The notes below the pieces were generated by a model. It did no database searches. It saw only the letters and a program-made list of their open reading frames with translations, and was not told where the DNA came from. The translations under genes and the position numbers were made by a program. This document shows positions 1 to 8,074 of a stretch of DNA of 12,036 bases, piece after piece. The DNA is taken from NCBI GenBank assembly GCA_002377645.1, contig DFQF01000067.1:1-12036 (forward strand), written 5' to 3'. Source of the stretch: Nitrospinaceae bacterium UBA3496. GTDB lineage: Bacteria; UBA8248. Positions within the stretch are counted from its first letter, which is position 1. Every line of letters starts with the position of its first letter.

Positions 1-225
1 GAGTTGATGGAGATTTTTGAACTCTCTAGCAAAGGTGAAGAAATACCTAGCAAAGGTTTGGATTTCAATAGAAACAAACAAAAAGAAAAATTAGTCTTAG
101 AGAATGGTTCTAGTACACAGAATTTAATAGATGAAATTTCTTCCATAGAACCTGATACTATGTCACCTAAAGATGCTCTTGACGTTATTTATAAGTTAAA
201 AAAAATTATTGGAAAAAGAAATTAA
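1..225 (+). CDS. mutS: DNA mismatch repair protein MutS, C-terminal end (partial)
   Basis: Only the last 74 codons are in the window; the frame is open to base 1, so the gene starts upstream. The closing residues (SIEPDTMSPKDALDVIYKLK, then KIIGKRN) match the conserved end of bacterial MutS, where a 'D...LSP.EAL..LY.LK' motif forms the small helical C-terminal segment involved in oligomerisation. MutS is the cytoplasmic mismatch-recognition ATPase; its mismatch-binding and ATPase domains would lie off the left edge and cannot be checked. The stretch before the motif is charged and low in complexity, as is common in the linker of this family. It contains an in-frame 11-base direct repeat (26-36 and 47-57) encoding SKG twice. 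The next gene starts 28 bases after the stop on the same strand. The call rests on the C-terminal motif alone. Confidence 0.75.
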   Translation, partial: ELMEIFELSSKGEEIPSKGLDFNRNKQKEKLVLENGSSTQNLIDEISSIEPDTMSPKDALDVIYKLKKIIGKRN

Positions 226-253
226 TATTTTATTTCTAAAAAAGGCAGTAAAA

Positions 254-880
254 ATGTTGTGGAGTAAAGAAAAGCTAGCAATCTACATTTCTTTTTTGGT
301 ATTAACATTTCTTGTGCAAGTAAATTTCATTGAAGCAAATAAGAAGATTCAGACAAAAAAAATAGAAGAAACAACGAAAACAGCCCCACATTTAAAAGAC
401 ATTTTAGTAATAAAGAAAAATAAGAAAATGTTGTTTTTTGTTTCTACAGAGAATGCAGTAACTGAGCAATTTTGGGAGTTAGTAAGGAAAGGAGTCAAAA
501 CTCGGTTTGTCTATGAGCTAGAGTTGTATAAAAAGGTGCCTTATTTTTTTGATAGTCTGATTTTGGAAAAAGAAATTGTACATGAAGTTAAATTTGACCC
601 AATGAAAAAAATCTTTGTATGCAAAAGCAGGAATGGTGTAGAGGATTATTTTCTAAAATTTACTAAGGAAAGTTCAGAGATATCTGATTGGATGTCGCAA
701 ATAAACGGGATAGAATTAATTGCTTCAGATAAACTCGATCCTACACATTTATATTATCTGAAAATACGAGTAAGGTTTAATTCTTTAAATTTTGCTTTCC
801 CGTTTAATTATTTCTTGTCATTTACTACAAAAGAAACTGATTGGCATTATTCTACTTATTTTGCAAGTGAAGGGATGTAA
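254..880 (+). CDS. DUF4390-family exported or membrane-anchored protein upstream of the NtrY-like kinase
   Basis: This 208-residue protein has the features of the DUF4390 family: a core beginning 'LKDILVIKKNKKMLFFVSTE', then 'TRFVYELELYKK', and an ending that includes 'TKETDWHYSTYF', which resembles the family's closing 'DSDWY.W.F' type motif. DUF4390 has no established biochemical function. It is often encoded directly before an NtrY/NtrX pair, as it is here. Residues about 8-24 are a hydrophobic segment after K5/K7, read as a signal peptide or anchor, so the rest probably faces the periplasm. I chose ATG 254 because it gives this clean N-terminus and follows an AAGG at about 241; an upstream TTG at 209 overlaps the end of mutS and would add 15 residues. 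The stop overlaps the kinase start by one base (TAATG). A role as sensor partner of the kinase is inference from context. Confidence 0.78.
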   Translation: MLWSKEKLAIYISFLVLTFLVQVNFIEANKKIQTKKIEETTKTAPHLKDILVIKKNKKMLFFVSTENAVTEQFWELVRKGVKTRFVYELELYKKVPYFFDSLILEKEIVHEVKFDPMKKIFVCKSRNGVEDYFLKFTKESSEISDWMSQINGIELIASDKLDPTHLYYLKIRVRFNSLNFAFPFNYFLSFTTKETDWHYSTYFASEGM

Positions 881-3177
881 TGTACTCTTCGAATTTCACA
901 TATGATACCGAAGAAGAAATACACTCGAGAAGGAGAAAAAATGTCCTAAGAGCTGTATTAGGACTTATTGGTATAAGTGTTATTTTGTTGACTGGTTGGA
1001 TTTATTTTAAAGAACTAGACCCAGGCACTCCACTCCTAAATAATGTCGTTGTTTTTTCACTTATTAACTTAAATATCATACTGCTAATGGTATTGATTGT
1101 TTTAGTAGTAAGAAATGTTGTTCAGCTTTATTCTTCCGCAAGGTCGCCGTCTGGTAAAGGACGTCTGCAGTTAAGATTGATTCTAGCATTCGTAATGATT
1201 GCGCTATTGCCTACTTTGGGTCTTTTCGTTGTTGCAAGTGGGCTTATTGATAAGAGTTTCAATACTTTCTTTAATCCTAAAGTAGAGAATGCTCTTAAAA
1301 GTTCTTACGATATTGCAAATGAATATTATCGTGAATCTGAAGAATTACTTCTTATAAGAGGAAGGGAAATAGGAGAAGAAATAGAAAGTCGATCTTGGAG
1401 TACGCCAGAGTCTTTTTCTTTTTTAAAGGAATTTCTGAATTCTAGAATTGAACTGATTGGAGCATCGAATGCAATCTTATACGATAAGTCAAGAAAGCTT
1501 ATTGTTTCTGTTAGAAGAAAGGAAACTTTAGGTGTTGGTGAAAGAAAAAATAAAATCTTACAAATTCCTCCACCAGATTTTGATTTTATAGACAAAGTTC
1601 TTGAAGGAAAACCAATATCTACTCTAGAGAGTTCTGAAGATGGCGATGTAGCTTATGCTGTAGTGCCAATAAAAGGCATTACTGGGGTTATAGGATACCT
1701 AGTCATTTCTAAATTTATCTCAAAAAGAATGGTTGCTAAAGCAGAAGGTATAGCGAAAGCCTATCATCAATTTTTTGAATTAGAATTATCTAAAAATCCT
1801 ATAAGAGCAAGTTATATTATTACGTTCCTTCTTGTGTCACTTTTAATCTTATTTTCTGCCATATGGTTTGGTTTTCATTTTGCTAGAGGAATAACTGTTC
1901 CAATAGAAAAATTAGCTGAAGGAACTATCGCAGTTTCTGAAGGAGATTTGGGTTATAGAGTCGAAACAAGTGCTGAAGGAGAAATTGGTACGTTGGTAAA
2001 CGCATTTAATAGAATGACAAAAGAATTACAAACGAACAAAAAAGAAATCGAAGAAAAAACAGAAAATCTGACCAAATCTAATTTAGAAATCGATAGACGT
2101 AGACTCTACATGGAAGCAATGTTGGATAACGTTAGAACTGGTGTGATTTCAGTTAACAGAAGAGGGCAAGTAACAATTTTAAATCAATTTGCTTCTGAGT
2201 TATTGGATATCAATCCAAATTTAGTTATCGGAAAACCATTTCATGAAATATTTAACAATGAATATTTAGAACCTATCAGAAGCTTAATTCGTTCAAATGG
2301 TTCTGGGGAAACTACAAATTTATCAAAGCAGATCGAGTTGCCTATAAATGGAAAAATGCTTGTGCTGTATGCAAATCTTACTTTTCTTAAAAGCGATGAT
2401 GGTAGTAGGCTAGGTACAGTTCTCGTTTTTGATGATTTCACTGATTTGATTAGGACTCAGAAAGTTGCTGCATGGAGAGAAGTGGCACAAGGTATTGCAC
2501 ATGAGATAAAAAATCCACTAACACCAATTCAATTATCTGCTCAAAGAATGAGATCAAAATACAATCAAAATACGCCAGACTTTCCTCAAGTTCTTGAATT
2601 GTGCACAGACACGATTGTGAATCAAGTTAAAGTTTTGATGGAAATGATAGATGAATTTAGTAGTTTTGCAAGAATGCCTGAACCAAGATTGCGATTATGT
2701 AAGACTGAAGATTTAATACATAATGTTATAGGGCTTTATAGGGACAGAAGAGAAGATATAAAAATAAATTCTGACATCCCAAACTCTTTGCCTTCTTTAA
2801 TGGCAGATCCAGAACAAGTACAAAGAGTTTTTATAAATTTACTCGAAAACGCGTTTGAATCTATGGAAAGTGGTGGTGAAATTAAATTTAAAGTTTCTTG
2901 TGACAAGCATAGAGAAAAGTTGATTTTTGAAATAAAAGATCAAGGAAAAGGGATTTTAGAAGGAGAAAAGGAGCATATTTTTTCTCCTTATTTCACAACT
3001 AAAGCCAGAGGCTCTGGATTAGGTTTGGCAATTTGTCATAGGATCATTTCGGATCATAATGGTTTAATTACTGTAAAAGACAATGTTCCTGTTGGCTCAA
3101 TTTTTGAAATACAATTACCATCAAAAAAAGAAATGTTTCCAACTGAAAACTCTGAAAGGCATATAAATGTTGGGTAA
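880..3177 (+). CDS. NtrY-like membrane sensor histidine kinase
   Basis: This 765-residue kinase follows NtrY architecture. Hydrophobic helices lie at about 22-43, 55-80 and 98-121. An extracytoplasmic sensor region (about 122-308) follows, then a fourth helix (about 311-333), HAMP (about 334-388), a coiled linker and a PAS domain (about 408-520). The HisKA H-box 'GIAHEIKNPLTPI' carries the phospho-accepting His541. The ATPase domain shows the N-box (N653, N657), G1 (DQGKG, 687-691), F-box (YFTTK) and G2 (GSGLGLAI, 711-718), so it should be catalytically active. The start follows a good ribosome site (GAAGGGA, 869-875) and is coupled to the upstream stop. The gene overlaps the receiver-LpxC gene by 11 bases, making that protein its likely phosphorylation partner. 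NtrY in other bacteria is linked to nitrogen, redox or envelope signals; the stimulus here is unknown. The symbol is left blank because a nitrogen role is not shown. Confidence 0.93.
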   Translation: MYSSNFTYDTEEEIHSRRRKNVLRAVLGLIGISVILLTGWIYFKELDPGTPLLNNVVVFSLINLNIILLMVLIVLVVRNVVQLYSSARSPSGKGRLQLRLILAFVMIALLPTLGLFVVASGLIDKSFNTFFNPKVENALKSSYDIANEYYRESEELLLIRGREIGEEIESRSWSTPESFSFLKEFLNSRIELIGASNAILYDKSRKLIVSVRRKETLGVGERKNKILQIPPPDFDFIDKVLEGKPISTLESSEDGDVAYAVVPIKGITGVIGYLVISKFISKRMVAKAEGIAKAYHQFFELELSKNPIRASYIITFLLVSLLILFSAIWFGFHFARGITVPIEKLAEGTIAVSEGDLGYRVETSAEGEIGTLVNAFNRMTKELQTNKKEIEEKTENLTKSNLEIDRRRLYMEAMLDNVRTGVISVNRRGQVTILNQFASELLDINPNLVIGKPFHEIFNNEYLEPIRSLIRSNGSGETTNLSKQIELPINGKMLVLYANLTFLKSDDGSRLGTVLVFDDFTDLIRTQKVAAWREVAQGIAHEIKNPLTPIQLSAQRMRSKYNQNTPDFPQVLELCTDTIVNQVKVLMEMIDEFSSFARMPEPRLRLCKTEDLIHNVIGLYRDRREDIKINSDIPNSLPSLMADPEQVQRVFINLLENAFESMESGGEIKFKVSCDKHREKLIFEIKDQGKGILEGEKEHIFSPYFTTKARGSGLGLAICHRIISDHNGLITVKDNVPVGSIFEIQLPSKKEMFPTENSERHINVG

Positions 3178-4465
3178 CGGTTCGGTTTTAATAATAGATG
3201 ATGAGACTGCGATCACTTCAAGTCTTGAAGCAATTCTTACGGATGAAGGATACAAAGTTTACAAAGCGAATTCCGGAGAGCAAGGCATAGAATTGGCGTT
3301 CTCTGAAACTCCTGATGTGATCCTTGCAGATGTATGGATGCCTGGGATAGATGGAATACAAACACTACAAGCAGTAAAAGACTCAGAACTAAGGTCAGAA
3401 GTCATCTTAATGTCAGGACACGGAAACATAGAAACTGCAGTAAAAGCTACTAAAATAGGTGCTTTTGATTTCATAGAAAAACCTCTTTCGATGGAAACGG
3501 TGATTAAAGTGATTGCTGCTGCTATCGAATCGAAAGAAGATAAATGGTCCGAAAATAATCCCGTGCCTACAGAGAAGTATACTTTTTTTAAAATTCCAAA
3601 ATTAAATAACAAAAAAAAACATGCAAAAATTAAATCCCCTCAGAAAACTATTTCTAGAAGCATAGTATTGTATGGAAGAGGACTGCATTCTGGATTGAAA
3701 ACGGGATTGATTTTAGAACCCCTTCCTCCTGACAGTGGTATTCATTTTGGTAATTTGACTAACCCAGAAACAATTCCTGCTGATGTTACGTTCGTAGATA
3801 ATACAAATTATTCTACGAATTTAAGATATGGTGCTGTTTCTGCAAGAACTATAGAACATCTTATGAGTGCTCTTTATGCTTATGGCATTACAAATTTGTT
3901 AATTAAAATTGGCGCAGAAGTGCCAATTATGGATGGTTCTTCAATTGTCTTTTGTGAAGAAATTGAGAAGGCTCTAATTATAGAACAAAACAAATCAATC
4001 AATCATATAGTGATAGATAAGATTTACGAAATAGGCGAAACAAATTCAGATGATGGCTATATAAAGATTGAACCATCAGACAATTTAGAAATTACTTATA
4101 AATTGGATTATCCAAAACCCATAGGGATACAGAATTTCACATTTATTCAAAAAGATATTGATTCATATAAATCAGAAATTGCTCCAGCAAGAACATTTAA
4201 TTTTGTTTCTGCTCTAGATTCCATTGAACAAATGGGCCTAGGAGAAGGGGGGCGTTGGGGAAACGTTGTTCTTGTAGATGATGAGAAAGTGGTAAATACT
4301 GAATTAAGATTTAGGGATGAATTTGTTAGACACAAGATTTTAGATTTACTAGGAGATTTCTCTTTGGCAGGAGCTCCAATTACAGGAAAAATTTATGCAG
4401 AAAAAAGTGGTCATAAAATGAATATAGAAATTACCAAGGTTCTTAAAAAAGAATTTTTTGTATAA
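3167..4465 (+). CDS. lpxC: Fusion of NtrX-like receiver domain with LpxC (UDP-3-O-acyl-GlcNAc deacetylase)
   Basis: Residues 1-120 form a receiver domain: acidic pocket D11/D12, phospho-acceptor D55 in 'ILADVWMPG', S83 in 'MSGHG' and K105 in 'EKPLS'. The stretch 'MSGHGNIETAVKATKIGAF' is characteristic of NtrX/NtrC receivers. A lysine-rich linker (about 121-160) leads to LpxC (160-432), which removes the acetyl group in the committed step of lipid A synthesis. Its E230-H231 (EHLMSA), H389 and D393 (RHKILDLLGD) and H416 (SGH) match E. coli E78, H79, H238, D242 and H265, so zinc binding and catalysis look intact. No ATG lies between codons 109 and 233, so a separate LpxC start is unlikely. The first 11 bases overlap the kinase gene; an AAGG sits at 3156. 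No sigma-54 ATPase or HTH domain is present. Phosphorylation control of deacetylase activity, localisation or stability is inferred. Confidence 0.95.
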   Translation: MLGNGSVLIIDDETAITSSLEAILTDEGYKVYKANSGEQGIELAFSETPDVILADVWMPGIDGIQTLQAVKDSELRSEVILMSGHGNIETAVKATKIGAFDFIEKPLSMETVIKVIAAAIESKEDKWSENNPVPTEKYTFFKIPKLNNKKKHAKIKSPQKTISRSIVLYGRGLHSGLKTGLILEPLPPDSGIHFGNLTNPETIPADVTFVDNTNYSTNLRYGAVSARTIEHLMSALYAYGITNLLIKIGAEVPIMDGSSIVFCEEIEKALIIEQNKSINHIVIDKIYEIGETNSDDGYIKIEPSDNLEITYKLDYPKPIGIQNFTFIQKDIDSYKSEIAPARTFNFVSALDSIEQMGLGEGGRWGNVVLVDDEKVVNTELRFRDEFVRHKILDLLGDFSLAGAPITGKIYAEKSGHKMNIEITKVLKKEFFV

Positions 4466-4479
4466 AGAAAGTTATTGAA

Positions 4480-5535
4480 ATGAACAATAAGAAGATTTCA
4501 TATAAAGACAGCGGAGTGGACATCGATAGTGCAAATGAATTTACCAGTTCCATTTCTGATCTAATGAAAAAAAACTTTTCTGCAATTTCAAATTTGAAGA
4601 ACAATGACCTTTCTAATTTCGCTGGATTATTCAAATTAGATTCTAAATATAAAAATCCTGTTCTAGTTTCCGGAACTGACGGTGTAGGTTCTAAGATTAT
4701 ATATGCCCATTCCTCTGGTGTTCACGGCACCATAGGGATAGATCTTGTCGCAATGTGTGTCAACGATCTTTTGACAACTGGAGCAGAACCCCTCTTTTTT
4801 CTAGATTATATTGCTACTGGAAAGATCAACAAATCCAATTTAGAAAAAGTCTTAGAAGGAATTATTACTGCATGCAATACCTCTGGTTGTGTTCTACTTG
4901 GTGGAGAAACTGCGGAAATGCCTGATCTTTATGCAGAAAATACTTATGATTTAGCAGGTTTTTCTGTTGGTGTGGTTGAAGAAGATGAAATTTTAGGCAA
5001 AGAAAAAGTTCAAAATGGAGATTTGCTAATAGGTCTTTTTTCTTCAGGTATTCATAGCAATGGATATACGTTAGTAAGAAAAGTATTGGAAGGTTTTGAT
5101 TTATCAAAAAAATACACAGGTTTGGAAAAGACTCTGATTGATATACTTTTAGAGCCAACAAAGATTTATTCTAAAGAAATGAAAATTTTCAAAAATACTA
5201 ATAGTATCCATGCATCTGCAAATATTACTGGTGGTGGTTTGCTCGAGAATGTTGCAAGGGTTTTGCCTGATGGATTACAGGCAAAAATAAACACTTCAAA
5301 ATGGAATGTTCCACCTATATTCAATTTTCTGGAAAAAGAAGGTCCTGTTGATAAAAAAGAGATGTTTCGAACCTTTAATATGGGGATAGGAATGGTTCTA
5401 GTGCTTGATAAAATGAAGTATGAAAATTCTATTGATGAATTGAGCAAAAACAATATTCAACATGCAATAATTGGAGAAGTAACAGAAAAAGAACAGAGAA
5501 ATGGGCAAGTTTTGATCAGTGGAATTAATGTATAA
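4480..5535 (+). CDS. purM: Phosphoribosylformylglycinamidine cyclo-ligase (AIR synthetase)
   Basis: PurM closes the imidazole ring in de novo purine synthesis, turning FGAM into AIR with ATP in the cytoplasm. The 351 residues are close to the usual length of about 345. Family motifs appear in order: 'YKDSGVDID' at the N-terminus, 'SGTDGVGSKI' (ATP/FGAM site), 'IGIDLVAMCVNDLLTTGAEP', 'GCVLLGGETAEMPDLY', 'SGIHSNGYTLVRKV', 'ITGGGLLENVARVLP' and 'FNMGIGMVLVL'. The ATG at 4480 puts the conserved N-terminal motif in its normal place. Only a weak purine-rich ribosome site (AAAGAAAG, about 4464-4471) precedes it. The gene starts 14 bases after the receiver-LpxC fusion and its TAA overlaps the ATG of purN (TAATG), so the two purine genes are probably translationally coupled. 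Confidence 0.97.
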   Translation: MNNKKISYKDSGVDIDSANEFTSSISDLMKKNFSAISNLKNNDLSNFAGLFKLDSKYKNPVLVSGTDGVGSKIIYAHSSGVHGTIGIDLVAMCVNDLLTTGAEPLFFLDYIATGKINKSNLEKVLEGIITACNTSGCVLLGGETAEMPDLYAENTYDLAGFSVGVVEEDEILGKEKVQNGDLLIGLFSSGIHSNGYTLVRKVLEGFDLSKKYTGLEKTLIDILLEPTKIYSKEMKIFKNTNSIHASANITGGGLLENVARVLPDGLQAKINTSKWNVPPIFNFLEKEGPVDKKEMFRTFNMGIGMVLVLDKMKYENSIDELSKNNIQHAIIGEVTEKEQRNGQVLISGINV

Positions 5536-6206
5536 TGTCTGAAATTAAAAATTGCAAATTAGCTGTTCTCGCCTCAGGAAATGGATCAAATCTACAAGCT
5601 TTAATAGATGCAAGTAAATTTTCATCTTATCCGGCTGAAATTTCTTTAGTTGTTTCTGACAATGAAAATGCCTATGCATTAAAGAGGGCTGAAGAAGCAG
5701 AAATTAAAACACTATTTTATAATTTCAAAGAAAAGAGTAATTATAAAAATTTATCGGATGAACTCAAAAATCAAAACATTGATTTAATTTGTTGTGCCGG
5801 TTTCATGAGAATTATTCCAGATTTTTTTGTAAAAGAATTTGCAGGTAAAATAGTTAATATACATCCGTCGTTACTACCATCTTTCCCAGGGTTGAATGCT
5901 CAAAAACAAGCTTTGGATTCAGGAGTTAGAATTAGTGGATGTACGGTACATTTTGTAGATGAAGGGGTCGATACCGGGTCAATCATAATGCAGGCAGCTG
6001 TTCCAATTCTTCCTGATGACAATCAAGATGCTCTAACACAAAGAATTCTGAAGTTTGAACACAGGATCTATCCAATGGCTGTAAAGTTAATAGCAGAAAA
6101 TATGGTGTATTTGGATGATAGGACAACACATTATAATATAGATCTGAAATCTATTCCTGAAGGTTTTTTATTCCCAGGAATACAACTTAGGCTAGATGAG
6201 AAATGA
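5535..6206 (+). CDS. purN: Phosphoribosylglycinamide formyltransferase
   Basis: PurN transfers a formyl group from 10-formyl-tetrahydrofolate to GAR, giving FGAR, the third step of purine synthesis. The phosphate-binding motif 'ASGNGSNLQALIDA' is at residues 13-26. The catalytic trio is N108, H110 (VNIHPSLLPSFPG) and D146 (VDEGVDTGSI), matching E. coli N106, H108 and D144. The 223 residues slightly exceed the common length of about 190-215; the extra is a C-terminal tail after 'RIYPMAVKLI'. The start codon shares its A with the purM stop, and no strong ribosome site is seen, consistent with coupling. The 3' end overlaps the LolA-like gene by four bases (ATGA). PurM and PurN act in the same pathway but not in consecutive steps. 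Confidence 0.97.
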   Translation: MSEIKNCKLAVLASGNGSNLQALIDASKFSSYPAEISLVVSDNENAYALKRAEEAEIKTLFYNFKEKSNYKNLSDELKNQNIDLICCAGFMRIIPDFFVKEFAGKIVNIHPSLLPSFPGLNAQKQALDSGVRISGCTVHFVDEGVDTGSIIMQAAVPILPDDNQDALTQRILKFEHRIYPMAVKLIAENMVYLDDRTTHYNIDLKSIPEGFLFPGIQLRLDEK

Positions 6207-6895
6207 AAATTGGATACACAGTATTAATTTTTGTTATTTTTATATCTGGTCTTAATTCAGAAGCTATTTCTAACGAGATGCCTTTAACAGAAATTATACT
6301 TAAAGTTCAAGATAGACTGAATCAAACGACATCAATTCGTTCAGAGTTTGAGCAAAAAAACTTTATAAAATCGCTCGGTGCTAGAACAACTTCTAGAGGT
6401 TTTTTGTATATCAAAAAACCAGAAAAAATAAAAATTCAATATATAAAACCACAAAAACAAGTATTTGTAAGCAATGAAAATTCGATATGGATTTATACTC
6501 CCAAATTCAAACAAGTTTTACATAGAAAGATTTCGATAACTAAACAAAATATAAATCCGATAATTTTCTTATCAAAGAAAATAAATTTATCTAAAGAATT
6601 TCAAATAAGTTTAGTCGATACTAAGATGAAAAATGTTAAGTTCTGGAAAAAAAGAAAACCTTTGATTATTAAGTTAACTCCAAAAAAATCTAACCAAAAG
6701 TTTTCAAAGATTGGAGTCAAATTCTTGAAAATACATATAGACTCATCTGATTACAAGATCCATGTATTTGAGTATACCGATAGTATGGATAATAACAGTA
6801 AATTTGAATTTCTGAATTTAGTAGAAAACGAAGATATCGAGGACAATGTTTTCGAATTTACAATTCCTGCAAACATTGATGTAATCCGTTATTGA
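6203..6895 (+). CDS. lolA: LolA-like periplasmic lipoprotein carrier
   Basis: LolA takes lipoproteins released from the inner membrane by the LolCDE transporter and carries them across the periplasm. The 230 residues begin with a signal peptide (hydrophobic to about residue 16, possible cleavage near A21). Family features follow: 'SEFEQKNFIKSLG', then 'SRGFLYIKKPEKIKIQYIKP' (LolA's 'G.f.ikrPgk.rw.Y..P'), 'WIYTPKFKQV', and an ending with 'FEFTIPANIDVI', like the family's 'F.f..P.g.DVi'. The protein is strikingly lysine-rich (about 32 of 230), which departs from typical LolA and may partly reflect AT-rich codons. The start overlaps the purN stop as ATGA. Its product acts in envelope assembly, like LpxC two genes upstream. 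Sequence divergence leaves some doubt over whether it is LolA proper or a LolA-fold relative. Confidence 0.85.
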   Translation: MKIGYTVLIFVIFISGLNSEAISNEMPLTEIILKVQDRLNQTTSIRSEFEQKNFIKSLGARTTSRGFLYIKKPEKIKIQYIKPQKQVFVSNENSIWIYTPKFKQVLHRKISITKQNINPIIFLSKKINLSKEFQISLVDTKMKNVKFWKKRKPLIIKLTPKKSNQKFSKIGVKFLKIHIDSSDYKIHVFEYTDSMDNNSKFEFLNLVENEDIEDNVFEFTIPANIDVIRY

Positions 6896-6920
6896 ATTTG
6901 ATTTTTTAAAGAGGAATATT

Positions 6921-8057
6921 ATGTTCGATTATTTATACAGTTTTGTAACAGATTCAAGCCAAACAATTTTTTGGGCACTTTTAGTATTGGGTGCTTTAGT
7001 TTTTATTCACGAATTAGGGCACCATCTTTTAGCTAAATATTTTGGTATAGGAGTAGAACGATTCTCTTTAGGTTTTGGTCCGAAAATATACGGAACGCAA
7101 AGAGGAGAAACTGAATATCGTATCTCACTAATACCACTTGGTGGATATGTTAAATTAATGGGAGAAAGTCCACCAGGCGATGGCGAACCTAATGAAGATA
7201 ACATTCCACCCGAAAAAATGTTTTTTTCTAGGCCTGTATACCAAAGATTCTTGGTTGTTTTTGCTGGTCCTCTGTTTAATATTATCTTTGCAATAGTACT
7301 TAGTTGGGGATTGCATTTTTTTGGATTCCCTGTAGCTGGAACGAACATTGGCAGTGTGATGAAGGGTTCTCCTGCTGAAATCGCAAAATTACAAAAAAAC
7401 GATGTCATTGTTGGTATTAACAAAAAAAGTATCTCGAAGTGGTCAGAATTAGTGAGAACTGTAGTGAAAAATCCTGAAAAAGAATTAGACATTACAGTAA
7501 GGCGTGGAAGAAAAATTCTAGAACTTAAGGTTACTCCGACATTGGTTTCACCAGATGGGACGAAGCTGCAAAGACCAATGATTGGAATTAGAAGTGGTCC
7601 CGGCTCTGTAATCATGAAATACGGTTTTATAGAATCATTTGGAAAAAGTATTACGCAGAATGTGACTATTGTTCAAATGACTGTGTATTCTCTTTATGGA
7701 ATGATTACTCGTTCTATTCCTGCTGATATTGGTGGTCCAATACGTATCTCTGTAATGGCGAAAGAGCAGGCAAATCGAGGATTAAGTTATTTAGTATGGT
7801 TTACTATTCTATTAAGTGTAAATCTAGCTATATTAAATCTTCTTCCTATTCCTGTTTTAGATGGTGGCCATATTGTGTTTCTATTTCTAGAATTTATAAA
7901 AGGCAAACCTGTAAGCATAAAAACTAGAGAAGTATTATCTCAAATAGGTCTCTTTCTTCTAATTTCCTTGATGGTTTTTGCGACTTATAAAGACAGTGTG
8001 TATTACTTTTTTGGCGGAGAAAAAAAGCAAATTAAAGTATATAAAGAAAAAAAATAA
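6921..8057 (+). CDS. rseP: RseP-type site-2 zinc metalloprotease (M50 family)
   Basis: This is a polytopic inner-membrane protease that cuts substrates within the membrane. In E. coli it releases sigma-E by cleaving RseA and clears signal-peptide remnants. The 378-residue protein has HEXXH at residues 30-34 (HELGH) in the first helix. The short motif 'EYRISLIPLGGYVKL' follows, then a helix at about 110-135, a single PDZ domain (about 138-208) and a helix with 'NLLPIPVLDGGH', where D314 is the third zinc ligand. A last helix lies at about 340-356. E. coli RseP has about 450 residues and two PDZ domains; the single-PDZ form is common elsewhere. A good ribosome site (GAGGA, 6911-6915) fixes the ATG. 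It begins 25 bases after the LolA-like gene. The substrate here is unknown, as no anti-sigma factor is in view. Confidence 0.95.
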   Translation: MFDYLYSFVTDSSQTIFWALLVLGALVFIHELGHHLLAKYFGIGVERFSLGFGPKIYGTQRGETEYRISLIPLGGYVKLMGESPPGDGEPNEDNIPPEKMFFSRPVYQRFLVVFAGPLFNIIFAIVLSWGLHFFGFPVAGTNIGSVMKGSPAEIAKLQKNDVIVGINKKSISKWSELVRTVVKNPEKELDITVRRGRKILELKVTPTLVSPDGTKLQRPMIGIRSGPGSVIMKYGFIESFGKSITQNVTIVQMTVYSLYGMITRSIPADIGGPIRISVMAKEQANRGLSYLVWFTILLSVNLAILNLLPIPVLDGGHIVFLFLEFIKGKPVSIKTREVLSQIGLFLLISLMVFATYKDSVYYFFGGEKKQIKVYKEKK

Positions 8058-8074
8058 AATTTTAGGAATGAATT

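Noticed and set aside
26..57. 11-base direct repeat CTAGCAAAGGT (26-36, 47-57)
   Set aside because: It is in frame within the low-complexity linker of mutS (period 7 codons) with only two copies; a local duplication, not a CRISPR or mobile-element signature.
3259..3612. A 117-codon - strand frame inside the receiver-LpxC gene
   Set aside because: It is antisense to the strongly conserved receiver domain, with no motif or upstream signal.
4443..4634. A 63-codon - strand frame spanning the lpxC-purM junction
   Set aside because: It overlaps the ends of two well-supported genes and has no recognisable features.
7007..7615. A 202-codon open frame on the - strand inside rseP
   Set aside because: It is antisense to the conserved M50 core (HEXXH, PDZ), has no recognisable domain and no ribosome site, and reads as a shadow of the AT-rich coding strand.
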